64,000 bases of DNA from Phycisphaerales bacterium (GTDB taxonomy: Bacteria; Planctomycetota; Phycisphaerae; Phycisphaerales; SM1A02). The notes beneath the pieces were generated by a model that saw only the letters and a list, made by a program, of their open reading frames with translations, made no database searches and had not been told where the DNA came from. The position numbers were made by a program, and so were the translations under genes. The stretch covers positions 186,001 to 250,000 of the forward strand of contig JAJDDB010000003.1 in NCBI GenBank assembly GCA_029260575.1, written 5' to 3'. Of the stretch, positions 45,401-53,834 are shown piece after piece (the first letter of the stretch is position 1; every line of letters starts with the position of its first letter).

Positions 45401-45511
45401 AACTTCTGCGCGTGCTGATGAATCGCGCTCGATCAATTGCGCGATCTGCTGCGCATCATCGCCATCCAATTCACCAAGCGCGTATGCGGTCAGTTTTTCC
45501 TGCTCGTTCAT
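42461..45511 (-). CDS. vWA-domain protein (YfbK type) with anti-sigma-like N-terminus
   Basis: A roughly 1016-residue protein. The N-terminus (MNEQEKLTAYALGELDGDDAQQIAQLIERD) looks like the cytoplasmic region of planctomycete anti-sigma factors. A membrane helix WAGIGLLAAAALGLAFVWP lies near residue 100, so most of the protein should be periplasmic. It has a low-complexity Gly/Pro region, the vWF_A N-terminal domain (FSIDVDTASYANVRRYLN), a vWA domain with MIDAS DTSGSMN (about residue 515) and TDGDFNVG, and a C-terminal DUF3520. The frame extends to ATG 45580; 45511 has a better GGAGAG. Directly downstream of the ECF sigma gene, as a regulator partner would be. Confidence 0.87.
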   Translation of the reverse strand: MNEQEKLTAYALGELDGDDAQQIAQLIERDSSARAEVEAVQAMAGDLTTALAGEPAAELTEEQRTRIEAGPKNGSGVFSADDAAPAVVYTFPAARWAGIGLLAAAALGLAFVWPMMTHSGDNTVAIEAPAGTETTLGLASADDAVLGERFKATDRRAGAERLNELEGVKRRAGDVDDLTEELARASEMHRLLDATADTHVLSNNGNTDVNDPFVGLNMAGQSAAETSTTAPLNEPQVLASSPGNTNEIRWPAARQAQPAPLEAGKRRRPIPKTPRAMPGTEGGDFSGGGQSAGGGSGGSLFADPADGPQRGHLEQQTRGQTPADSELVELMRRASQHDLSEDERQRLNDALKAYSVADPKAEEARNNIEAAEQLFSFRGEAPDFGKALGSDARHFREAYARLTDNPFERTVSNPAGENNLSTFSIDVDTASYANVRRYLNSGQLPPAGAVRIEELINYFDYGYETPGDGVAHPFNVDVQVTSAPWQPEHRLVRIGLKGYEVPMEQRPATNLVFLLDTSGSMNQPNKLPLVKQSINMLVDALHGDDRVAIVTYAGSSGLALDSTYVDDKAQIKSAVNALSPGGSTHGSAGIELAYDVAQEYFIDGGINRVVLCTDGDFNVGVTSDSELVSMIEEKRETGVFLSVLGFGTGNWQDEKMEQLSNHGNGVAAYIDGVQEAKKVMVEQAAGTLLTIAKDVKLQVDFNHQKVAAYRLIGYANRMLEAQDFADDTKDAGEIGAGHTVTALYEVVPVGVEVDIPAVDSSKYAVVDARKDASVDGEDARMREPAARKRAADRETASGGEATEEGNGDDSDAKLGTPLKTVEDKEAAINSMLLQVRELQKEMKYDDALAVIDQMLFIDEHNSAALMLRDAITQTIAIQQGGELSEEWRLPDMDSETVISGRRVEEFAPVTDELLTVRLRYKQPDADTSVRFDVPVVDTGTGIDAADADVQFAAAVASFGMLLRNSPYKGRASWAQVLDLAEAGRGADRHGYRAEFIELVRKAQQIAETRKVDESRR

Positions 45512-45583
45512 AGTCGTCTCTCCGTCGGAAATCTCCGTACGGTCGAATGCATCGTGTTGGTTGTGTTCATTGTGTGTCATGGG

Positions 45584-46138
45584 TCACCTCGTCTGCTCCT
45601 GTATGAGCGTGTGTTCCCCATCGTCGCTGGCCAAGATCGTCTGCCTGATCGCCTTCAGCGCGTTGTGCAAAAGTACACCCACGTGATTCACGGTGATGTC
45701 CATCACCGCAGCGATTTCCTTGTAACTCAGCCCGGATTGAAACTTCAGCCGAACTACTTCCTGTTGTTTGTCACTCAATTTGTGCAGCGCCCCGAACAGC
45801 GCTGCATTGGATTCACTCGTGTCCGTTTCCGAATCCCGTTCCAGCTTGTCAGCGCGTGCTTCGCGCCGATCGGTTTCCGGTTCATGTTCAAGCGTGCGCA
45901 TTCGACGCTCCTTTCGGCGGACATCCACCGCGCGGTTCCGACACACCGTGTACAACCACGGCGCCAGGTGACCGTCCACCGACGCCTGCTCAGCGGACCA
46001 CATCTTCAGGAACGTGTCCTGCACAACCTCGCGGGCCAGCTCGACACAACCCGTGTGCCGAACGGCGTACCGCATCAACGGCTGCTCGTACTCCTGCACC
46101 GCAGACTTGATCCACGCTGCTTTGGAAGACTCATCCAT
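45584..46138 (-). CDS. ECF-type RNA polymerase sigma factor
   Basis: A 184-residue sigma-70 family protein. Region 2: YEQPLMRYAVRHTGCVELAREVVQDTFLKMW and PWLYTVCRNRAVDVRRKERR. A charged linker follows. Region 4: LHKLSDKQQEVVRLKFQSGLSYKEIAAVMDITVNHVGVLLHNALKAIR. It precedes and probably is co-transcribed with the vWA gene. The target promoters are unknown; autoregulation from the 250-bp upstream spacer is likely. Confidence 0.93.
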   Translation of the reverse strand: MDESSKAAWIKSAVQEYEQPLMRYAVRHTGCVELAREVVQDTFLKMWSAEQASVDGHLAPWLYTVCRNRAVDVRRKERRMRTLEHEPETDRREARADKLERDSETDTSESNAALFGALHKLSDKQQEVVRLKFQSGLSYKEIAAVMDITVNHVGVLLHNALKAIRQTILASDDGEHTLIQEQTR

Positions 46139-46390
46139 GTCGGTCCCCTGTCACGTGCCTGGTTCGGTCATAGGTCTGACGCACAACCGGCCGGTTTCTT
46201 AACGCCGTCTCGCAAATCTGTCCGCAGCGTCCTATAAAGCGCTCTGGCCCATTCAGCAGACGATCACCAACGTCATTATCGGGTTTTGCCCGCTTTGTAC
46301 CGTGGCGATAGACCGTCCTGTCGCTATCCTTACTACATCAGTAACAGCAAGCGGTTATGCGCCCTCGCATAGAACCGGCGATGGTGGAGA

Positions 46391-47839
46391 ATGATGGGAA
46401 AATCGACCAGGAAATACAGTTGGGCGATCGGGCCTGCCGCGTTGGCGCTGCTGACAGGTGTCGGCGCGAGCGTTGCCATAGCCGGTCTGTGCGGTCCGCC
46501 CGAGCAGGGTGATCTTTGCCCCGCCGGCACCGGCCCTGATGTCATCGTTGGCGACATGACCGAGATCATGCGCTTCGGCACCGTCGGCACGCGCACGTCA
46601 TATGCGGTCAGCACAATGGCGTGCAACTACGGCGACCAGTTCATCCCATGGGAAGCCCTAACTGCAAACCACCCCATCATTTCGCAGAACATATTCCGCC
46701 TCAAAGACAACCGTCTTGAACACATCGGCATGAGCTGGGTCAAGCACGGCTTCACCGCTTTTCAGGATCCGTGCTGCTGCGTCACGTGCGTCGACACGGG
46801 TGATTTCGATCGACTCAACGTCGGTTGCAGCGATATCTACAACCCAGCGCTCAACGCGAACCAGGCCGGCTTCAGCAATATGGCCGGCCTCGGACCGCGC
46901 TCCGACATCAATCCTGTCACCGGCGCGTTCCCCTTCCCGTACACAACGCAGGGACTCGCCGGCGATGACATCTACAAACGTCTGCAGGTCGAACACGTTG
47001 ATCTCGATCCGCTGCAGAATCCCGGCGCGCGATACTTCGTCGAAGCCCAGTACATCACGCCGCAGGATGCTGCAGCGGGTAACGGCAACAACAACGCATC
47101 AAACCGCGAGTTCACAATCGGTGTGCCGCATCAACAAGGCGGGTGGGAGCTGAATCTCGTCAGTTCCGTCAATGCAATGCAGCCTGCAATAGAAGTCTGG
47201 GATGACATTGTCCCCGGCGTGCAAATTCAGAACGTTGACATTCCCAACGACGGCCGGCTCATCGTTGCATATCACGTCACCGATAACGGAGATGGCACCT
47301 GGCACTACGAATACGCAGTGCATAACCTCAACAGCAACCGCGGTGTGCAGCAACTTTCCGTGCCGAGCAGCGCTGCGCTGAATGTGACTTCGCCCGGTTT
47401 TCACGACATAGACCACCATTCCGGTGAAGCGTACGACCCGACCGACTGGACCTTCGTAAACGGCGAGCTCTCACTGAATTGGTTCGGCGCAACATTCGCA
47501 AGCAATCCGAATGCAAACGCGCTGCGCTGGGCGACGATGTACAACTTCTGGTTTGATGCCGATGCACCGCCGGTGCTGGATGCAATCGAATTGACGTTGT
47601 TCCTGCCGGGATCACCATCGACAGTTTCGGTCGCTGCAATGGTTCCTGATGCGCCTATTCCGCCGGATTGCCCTGCCGACATTGTCAACAACGACAACAC
47701 GATCGACACCTTTGATTTGCTTGAATTGCTGATGAATTGGGGAACAAGCGGTGTAGGCGCAGACATCGCCCCGCCGACGAACGTTGTTGATGTGTTCGAT
47801 CTGCTCGAATTGCTGAACTCGTGGGGGCCGTGCGCGTAA
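46391..47839 (+). CDS. Secreted protein with C-terminal dockerin-like repeats
   Basis: A 482-residue exported protein. Signal peptide about residues 1-31 (SWAIGPAALALLTGVGASVAIA). The large middle domain is not recognised; it contains a Cys cluster PCCCVTC near residue 120 and many Asn-rich loops. The last 60 residues hold two EF-loop repeats, CPADIVNNDNTIDTFDLLELLMNWG and NVVDVFDLLELLNSWGPCA. A GGTGGAGA precedes ATG 46391. Probably cell-surface or extracellular. Confidence 0.82.
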   Translation: MMGKSTRKYSWAIGPAALALLTGVGASVAIAGLCGPPEQGDLCPAGTGPDVIVGDMTEIMRFGTVGTRTSYAVSTMACNYGDQFIPWEALTANHPIISQNIFRLKDNRLEHIGMSWVKHGFTAFQDPCCCVTCVDTGDFDRLNVGCSDIYNPALNANQAGFSNMAGLGPRSDINPVTGAFPFPYTTQGLAGDDIYKRLQVEHVDLDPLQNPGARYFVEAQYITPQDAAAGNGNNNASNREFTIGVPHQQGGWELNLVSSVNAMQPAIEVWDDIVPGVQIQNVDIPNDGRLIVAYHVTDNGDGTWHYEYAVHNLNSNRGVQQLSVPSSAALNVTSPGFHDIDHHSGEAYDPTDWTFVNGELSLNWFGATFASNPNANALRWATMYNFWFDADAPPVLDAIELTLFLPGSPSTVSVAAMVPDAPIPPDCPADIVNNDNTIDTFDLLELLMNWGTSGVGADIAPPTNVVDVFDLLELLNSWGPCA

Positions 47840-47855
47840 GCGCACAGCGAATCGA

Positions 47856-48125
47856 ATGATGCGCGCTGTCTCTGGATTGCTACCTGTTCTCGTGCTTGTT
47901 GCGTGTTGCGCTAGTACTGCAACTGTCTCAGCCGGCGCTCAACGTGGCGAGCAATGCCCTGCCGACATTACGTTAGATGGCATCGTCAATCGCGCCGATC
48001 TTGAATTCCTGCTGATTCTCTGGAATCACTTTGGAACGGACGCGGACATCAACAACGATCTGATCGTCGATGTCTTTGATCTGCTCGAACTGCTTGCATC
48101 CTGGGGATCCTGCGACGCTCCGTGA
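47856..48125 (+). CDS. Small secreted protein consisting of a dockerin-like domain
   Basis: An 89-residue protein: signal peptide (VSGLLPVLVLVACCASTATVSA) followed almost at once by a dockerin-like pair, CPADITLDGIVNRADLEFLLILW and DINNDLIVDVFDLLELLASWG. Nothing else is attached. It lies 16 bp after the larger dockerin-like gene and is probably co-transcribed. The first loop is atypical (RADLEFL instead of FDLLELL). Could be a free binding module, or the residue of a deleted larger gene. Confidence 0.72.
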   Translation: MMRAVSGLLPVLVLVACCASTATVSAGAQRGEQCPADITLDGIVNRADLEFLLILWNHFGTDADINNDLIVDVFDLLELLASWGSCDAP

Positions 48126-48128
48126 CGA

Positions 48129-50282
48129 TCAATTCGTCGGGCAGTTGCCCCATGCTTTCAGAATTACAAGAAGGTCCAGCACATTCACATCGCCGGAGTC
48201 GTCGAGATCGCCTTGACACGCACCCATCGCCGGGCACATGCCCCAGTCATCAAGCAATATGAGCAGGTCGGTGACATCCACCTGATCATTGGCGTCAAAG
48301 TCTCCCGGACATTCCGGCAATGCAACGAATGAAATCGATCCACCGCTAATCACAACATCGACCCTGCCGGGCGCTACAACGTCATCAAATGAACCGGCAA
48401 AGCTGGTGGCGCTGATCAGATCCAGCGATGTACCCGGATTCCAACTCGCCCCGGGAGCGAGCTTGAGTTCCAATACACCGTCCATCTTGAATTGCCCGTT
48501 GACGCTGATGGACGCACTTGATTGACCAGGTGCGCCGAGTTCCAGCGTCACAACGCTTGCGCTGTTCAGCGTCAGTCTGTCTGTTGTGTCAAACGCACTG
48601 ATTACGCCAACTTCTATCAAACCGACATTCGTGAAATCATCTTCGGTCGTAAATATTCGTCCGTTAATAATGCGAATCGTGCCGAAGTTGGTGGTGATCG
48701 AATCAAAACGATCAAACTTCGAAAGCGGGCCGTCAAGCGTGACGCTGCCCATGTTGTATTCCAGATCGGGAACAGTCGACAGAATCAATTCACCGGGTGT
48801 CTGCGAGCCGCGCACAGTCCAGTTTCCGCCAATCAGCCCACCTGCAAAGGAATTCGTCAGCGTCGCGCCAGGCAGCAGAAACAGTTCTGCGCCTTCATCA
48901 ACAATCAATGCGCCGCTATTTTCAAACGACCCGTCGATCAGGAACAGTTTGGTCTTCACATGCATCGTGCCATGATTCTCGAAAGGACTGCCATCTCGCG
49001 GGTCAATTACCATCGGAATTTCGTGATCCGCGCGAATCGTTCCGAAATTCATGATGCGCAGTTCATCCTGGCCGATCCAGCCGCCGCCGGAAATCGTGTG
49101 ATCAGCTCCGTTGATCAACAGCACGTTCAAACTCTTGTCACCGGTTCCAACTATCGCATCGCCAAGAATGATCATGCCTGTACCATCGAGGATCACATCG
49201 GCGGCGGCGGAATCACCAATCTGCAGTTCAGAGTCCAACGGAGCATCCGGCCCCGAGCGCTGCTCGCCGCCAACGAAGTACATACTGCCGTTGTTGACGA
49301 TCGAACCGACCAGCGTCAAGGTCTGCAGTCCGATTTCGATATTGCCATCGATCTGCACATCTTCAAACGTCGCCGGGCCATCGACGTTGCGCACCGCAGC
49401 ATCCAAATCCGTCTCGATCCGCCCGCCCTGCACATAGGTGTTTATCAAATCAATCATCGCGCCGCTTCGCGCTTCGAGTATGCCGCCGCTGTTGCGCAGC
49501 ATCGCATCTTCAATGCGGATTCGAGCAAAATCACGTGCCCGAATACTGCCTGCGTTGTCAATGCCAGCCGTTGAAGGTTGGAGCGTCAATCGCTCAAACG
49601 AAATGTTTGCTTCAATAGTCGCAAAATTCTCAATTCGCAGGAGTCGTTCGCCGACCCGACCTGCGCCTTCGAGACTGCCGGAATTGATCGTCAATGTCTC
49701 GTTACCTGTTTCGCCGCGAATCTGTGAATTCAGTTGATCGACCAATCGCACTCTGCCCGAGCCGATCATTGAAACGCTGGCACCACTTCCGACAACAACT
49801 TCCGTCAGTTGTGTCGCGCCATCGACTACCAACTCGCCATCCAGTACAAGCGAAAGTGCATTCGGGTCTTCGCGCACGGAGGTACCCACAAATCGCAGTT
49901 GCCTGCCGTCCAGCACGCGCACAATGTCACTCACACCCAGCGACAGATCGCCGATCGCAACATTCAAGTCGACCTGAACATCTGACATCCACTGCGGATC
50001 CGCTGATCCGCGGTTGTTTTGTTCCACCGTCTTACCCGGAAGGCCAACGTGGTCGACAGTTTGTCCATCGATTAAGATGTCCTGCACAGTTGCGTTCGTG
50101 CCCGGCACATTTCCGTCTTGCCAGCGCGTTGCATCACTCCAGAAACCGCTGCCCGGCAACCAGATGGCGCAATCACAACTTGCTGAACGGCCTGTCGATT
50201 CGTGGCCTTCAGCCATGCCGACCACCCAGGCACTCGTTAGCACAACGGTACCCGCCAGTAGACTCAGATGTCTTATGCGCAC
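48129..50282 (-). CDS. Secreted beta-helix-like protein with dockerin-like C-terminus
   Basis: A 717-residue exported protein. GTG start with GGAGGGG upstream; signal peptide about residues 1-26. The body is a long series of short beta strands with N-x-G-T/S-I turns (FATIEANISFERLTL, NAGSIRARDFARIRI, NFGTIRADHEIPMVI, NHGTMHVKTKLFLID, NSGALIVDEGAELFLL), the pattern of planctomycete solenoid surface proteins. It ends with CPGDFDANDQVDVTDLLILLDDWG and a second DLDDSGDVNVLDLLVILKAWG. Convergent with the small dockerin-like gene. Confidence 0.82.
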   Translation of the reverse strand: MRIRHLSLLAGTVVLTSAWVVGMAEGHESTGRSASCDCAIWLPGSGFWSDATRWQDGNVPGTNATVQDILIDGQTVDHVGLPGKTVEQNNRGSADPQWMSDVQVDLNVAIGDLSLGVSDIVRVLDGRQLRFVGTSVREDPNALSLVLDGELVVDGATQLTEVVVGSGASVSMIGSGRVRLVDQLNSQIRGETGNETLTINSGSLEGAGRVGERLLRIENFATIEANISFERLTLQPSTAGIDNAGSIRARDFARIRIEDAMLRNSGGILEARSGAMIDLINTYVQGGRIETDLDAAVRNVDGPATFEDVQIDGNIEIGLQTLTLVGSIVNNGSMYFVGGEQRSGPDAPLDSELQIGDSAAADVILDGTGMIILGDAIVGTGDKSLNVLLINGADHTISGGGWIGQDELRIMNFGTIRADHEIPMVIDPRDGSPFENHGTMHVKTKLFLIDGSFENSGALIVDEGAELFLLPGATLTNSFAGGLIGGNWTVRGSQTPGELILSTVPDLEYNMGSVTLDGPLSKFDRFDSITTNFGTIRIINGRIFTTEDDFTNVGLIEVGVISAFDTTDRLTLNSASVVTLELGAPGQSSASISVNGQFKMDGVLELKLAPGASWNPGTSLDLISATSFAGSFDDVVAPGRVDVVISGGSISFVALPECPGDFDANDQVDVTDLLILLDDWGMCPAMGACQGDLDDSGDVNVLDLLVILKAWGNCPTN

Positions 50283-50544
50283 GTAGACTGCCCCTCCAAG
50301 GGGGACGAACTATTCTCCACAGCTCTTTCTTCCGCCGCCTGTTCGCCCGATTTTGCCCAGCTGGGTAATCTGAGACCTACCCTCAGTGTCTATAACCACC
50401 GTGGGAAGTCAACAGTTTGACACCTCAATTTGCATGTAAAAAAACGGCGAGTGGGCCGTTGGGGCTAATATGTCGATTCCGCCATATCCGAATCACTGTC
50501 CCCATTCGCATCAAACGCCCATGTAGCCTTGCAGGAGCCTCCGT

Positions 50545-51423
50545 ATGCCGCGTTGTCAGAATTTCGTCCATGGGATGTTTGTCGGAGCTGCGCTGCTCGC
50601 AGCCGGTTGGTTTCTCGCCGGTGCACAGCGGGTTGTACCCGCCATCGAGCGCAACAACGCGTCCAAACCCGCCCAACTCATTCAGGCTGGTCGAATCGAA
50701 ATCGTTGATCAGACCGGTGCGGTGCTCCTGGCACTGGCTGGCGATGAAACCGGTGGTTCAATTTCCATACGCGATCGCCTCGGCCGCACTGCAATACTCG
50801 CAGGTGTAAACGACGCCGGCGGCACACTCCAGCTGCGTAATGTCCAAAGTAACACTCCGTCTGCAACGCTCACCACTGCCGCTGCAGGCGCAGATTTCTC
50901 TTTGCACAATGTCACCGGCGGCACGGCAGTGCATACGACAACCGCTACCAACAACGCCCGCATCACCATCAACGGCAATGCTGGTTCACCCGCGCTCGTA
51001 CTTGATCGAACAAGCAGCGACTGCGGCAGAATTCGTACATTTCGCCCTGGCGGCACAACCGTCATTGAACTCAATCACGACGGCGCATTCGGCGGCCTGA
51101 TCGAAACATTTGCAGCAGACGGCCACCGACTTGTCGCACTTGCTTCAACTGTCGGCGCGCACGGCCGCATCGACACCTTCGGCGGCGCATCGGAATCGCC
51201 ACTTGTCTCACTCACCGCAACTGGCTCCGATGAAGGACAACTCTACACCTACAACGCCGCCGGGCAAACACTCGCGGCAATCGCAACCCGCCCCATCGGC
51301 GCAACGCTGCGCCTGTTCAACAACAACGGCCAACCCGTCGTCATTCTGCAAAGTACCGAAGACGGCGACGGCGAACTCGGCGTCCTCAACAACGCCGGCA
51401 CCGGCAGATTCATCACGCCGTAA
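50545..51423 (+). CDS. Secreted or anchored beta-solenoid repeat protein
   Basis: A 292-residue protein. A single N-terminal hydrophobic helix (GMFVGAALLAAGWFLAG) acts as signal or anchor. The rest is about nine imperfect 20-25-residue repeats of the form G-x-I/L-x-T-F/Y-x(3)-G-x(2)-hVxL-x(2)-T, for example GRIRTFRPGGTTVIELNHD, GLIETFAADGHRLVALAST and GRIDTFGGASESPLVSLTAT. This suggests a stacked beta-strand solenoid. AGGAG lies 9 bp upstream. Function unknown. Confidence 0.7.
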   Translation: MPRCQNFVHGMFVGAALLAAGWFLAGAQRVVPAIERNNASKPAQLIQAGRIEIVDQTGAVLLALAGDETGGSISIRDRLGRTAILAGVNDAGGTLQLRNVQSNTPSATLTTAAAGADFSLHNVTGGTAVHTTTATNNARITINGNAGSPALVLDRTSSDCGRIRTFRPGGTTVIELNHDGAFGGLIETFAADGHRLVALASTVGAHGRIDTFGGASESPLVSLTATGSDEGQLYTYNAAGQTLAAIATRPIGATLRLFNNNGQPVVILQSTEDGDGELGVLNNAGTGRFITP

Positions 51424-51729
51424 CAGCGCAGCGTATTTCCACTGGGCGACTGACACCCATCCTTCGCACAACTCGCAATGGTCGCAACAGTCCGGCGCAG
51501 GCGCATCATGCAGGCGCTCTCTATCTGTCAGGAGTTGTTCCCACTTGAGAAACGAGAAAGACCGACAGACACCACTCTTCGAAAAGTCGAAAAGTAGGGA
51601 CAGCCACTACTTTTCGAGCCACTGCTAGTCGGCAACCGGCGCACACAACAGGCCGGGCGTTTCCACCCAGCCTGTCGCAAATCCCCATTTGAATCGGCCG
51701 GTCTTCAGTTGCGATTCGTCACTGGAAGT
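51424..51729. other. Intergenic region with AAAAGTAG inverted repeat
   Basis: About 306 bp without a gene. TCGAAAAGTAG (51587-51597) and CTACTTTTCGA (51607-51617) are perfect 11-bp inverted repeats around GGACAGCCA. The GGGACAGCCACTA core resembles short REP-type elements associated with RAYT transposases (recollection, not verified). Confidence 0.5.
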
Positions 51730-52059
51730 TCAATCTGCGCCGTCGCGCTCTTCCATGAAATTGTCATCCTCTTCATCCTCATCACCTTGACGCTGCACAT
51801 CGCCGTTGGCTTGTTCGAGTAATCGACGGAGATATGCGTTCTCTCGCCGGGTCGCTTCGAGATCAAAGACCAGGTACTTCACGCTCAGCCGAAGATAATC
51901 CAAAGCTTCCTGCAGCTCTGACACCGAGGACTGAATGCGCTGGCGGCGCTCGCGGGTGTCGTTGGCCATCTTCTCAATGCGGCTGCGCTGATCGTCCGGC
52001 AACTCGTTGATGCGATTTAGCAGCTCGTTGAACTTGTTCTGGAAGGTCTGCTCGTCCAT
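51730..52059 (-). CDS. Coiled-coil conserved hypothetical protein
   Basis: A 109-residue protein starting MDEQTFQNKFNELLNRINELPDDQR; almost wholly helical with heptads (RIQSSVSELQEALDYLRLSVKYLVFDLEATRRENAYLRRLLEQ) and an acidic tail DEDEEDDNFMEE. The DLEATRRENAYLRRLLE segment is common in planctomycete small regulators of unknown role. The frame extends to 52161, but ATG 52059 has AGGGGA upstream and matches the expected N-terminus. Confidence 0.75.
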   Translation of the reverse strand: MDEQTFQNKFNELLNRINELPDDQRSRIEKMANDTRERRQRIQSSVSELQEALDYLRLSVKYLVFDLEATRRENAYLRRLLEQANGDVQRQGDEDEEDDNFMEERDGAD

Positions 52060-52253
52060 GCGGTGATTCCCCTGACTCGTGTCTGTGGTTGATGTCTTGC
52101 CAAACAGGGGAACAACCACCGCGCCCGACCGTGCCAATTGCCGATCGATTTGCAGTTTCACACTTCAATGCAGATGCAGCCACACTCTTCCCGGACATGC
52201 CGCGCCAGACTGAATTGCGGCCTGCGGTCAGTCGTCGCGGATGTTGCTGAAAT

Positions 52254-52928
52254 TCAACGTCGAGCGCTGATTCGCTGCACAGCCTGCTGCGCCGCAGCAG
52301 GGGCTTCCACCAAGAGCTCTCGGACTATCTCGGGTGTGCACTCATCATCAGCGAGCAGGCACCGAAGATGATCATCGCGGCTGGCCACCCAGCGATCGAA
52401 CTTCTCTTCCAGTTCGTGGCGGGTGTATGTGCTCAGCGGATCTTCGATTCCAGTCTGCGCAATTGCCCAATCCATCAAACCCTTGCCTGATTGATCGAAA
52501 CGGTACAACTCGAACGTTGCCTTCACCCGGCTGCGTATCCCGCTGAACGGATCAGTCGCCGCTTCGGGAATCGCCTGCAACGCCTGTTCGCGCTCCTTCT
52601 CCGCTACCGGCGCGAGCCAATGTTCTTCATCTGCTTCGACGCCGCGAACGATCTCCGCGCGGCTGCGGGCTGCGCCGTTGCCGTTTGCCGATCCGTTCAT
52701 GTGCTGCTCCACGCCTTCAATGACAATCTCAATATCAGCGACTTTGGTGTTTAACGTCTTCAGGCCGGCGTTGGGAAACCGCACTGCAATCCGCTGCGCT
52801 GCGACATTTGCATTCGCGATGTCTTCAGCCTTAGTCACCGTTCCCACGCCCCATTCCGGACGCTGCCGATGCTTGACACGATCACCACGTTCATAGCGCC
52901 GCTGTTGTGCGTTAAGGTTCTCTAGCAT
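52254..52928 (-). CDS. DUF3553 domain protein
   Basis: A 224-residue protein. YERGDRVKHRQRPEWGVGTVTKAE near the N-terminus is the DUF3553 / PcrA-tail-like beta-barrel signature (GDxVxHxxxPEWGxGxV), seen at the C-terminus of UvrD-type helicases. A variable Asn/Gly linker and a helical C-terminal half (LSTYTRHELEEKFDRWVASRDDHLRCLL) follow. ATG 52928 has GGAAGGG upstream; the longer frame to 53123 is poorly supported. Perhaps a transcription- or repair-linked protein. Confidence 0.7.
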   Translation of the reverse strand: MLENLNAQQRRYERGDRVKHRQRPEWGVGTVTKAEDIANANVAAQRIAVRFPNAGLKTLNTKVADIEIVIEGVEQHMNGSANGNGAARSRAEIVRGVEADEEHWLAPVAEKEREQALQAIPEAATDPFSGIRSRVKATFELYRFDQSGKGLMDWAIAQTGIEDPLSTYTRHELEEKFDRWVASRDDHLRCLLADDECTPEIVRELLVEAPAAAQQAVQRISARR

Positions 52929-53834
52929 GCCCTTCCAGTCTCTCAGTAATCGATTCTGCCAGCGGTGTGGCCGGTTCTCAGCACGAGCCAAGACAATGCG
53001 GCACGCTCGATCAAAGCGCCGCAGTCCGTTCACGAGCCGCTGGATTCGGCTTAGAGCCCGGTCACAGCAGCAAACCACCGCGGTCATGCATACTGCTCTT
53101 GCAGATGCATCCAGCTCTGACATGAACTGTCAGGCCTGTCAGTTGTGTAAGAAAGTCAATCAGAACCCGATGCAGCCACGAACACGTGCAGACACCCAGC
53201 AAGGCCGGCTCCTGCGATATATCCATGATCAACTCGGGTACACAAGTATAACGGCAAGAACCGGCCTGCAATTCCAAGTTTTCCAATTCGCCAATCTTCA
53301 CGATGAACCCGTCGGACTAGTTGCTTCGTCCCTCTTGCTCGGTGCTGGTATACGCTCTCGACATCTGCCGCACATGCGCTTCGTCCATGAGTCACTCCAC
53401 TTTGACGAAATTACCTTGTTTTTCAGCCTGTGAATGTGGGTAACTTGTTCCAAACAGTCGATTCATGCACTTTTTGCAGCCAACCTGCAGATAGGGGGTT
53501 GACGTGGGAGCGTTTATGGTGTCGCATAGTGCAAGTGGCGTGTCGCACTCGTGCAGCGCCGCATGGGGCAACCCCCTGAGAAGAAGAGCGGAGATGGCAA
53601 ACGCCAAATCCATAAGTTGTAGATGACCTCGCAAACTGGCTGTACGTGCCGTTGAGTTCCGTGGTTCGTTCGAACCGAGTACTCAAAGACACAGCTCAGC
53701 CGCTTCGTTTGGAGACGCCCCACCCGTGTAGCGGGTGATTCGGAACTTCCATAGGAGAAGAGTCCTTAGTACGTGCAGTGAAGAAGAGTTGATTGACGGA
53801 ACAAAACGCCGCGGAGAAGAAGAGAGAGACTTCG
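52929..53834. other. Long intergenic region, structured segment at 53493-53577
   Basis: About 900 bp with no convincing gene. AGGGGGTTG (53493-53501) is perfectly complementary to CAACCCCCT (53569-53577), enclosing GC-rich inner palindromes (GGCG...CGCC, TGTCGCA repeats), which could be a small structured RNA. A CACCCG/CGGGTG hairpin lies near 53724. No known RNA family is recognised. Confidence 0.35.

Noticed and set aside
52927-53433. 168-codon plus-strand frame with several Cys
   Set aside because: It overlaps the opposite DUF3553 gene at its start, and has no domain, start signal or conserved pattern.
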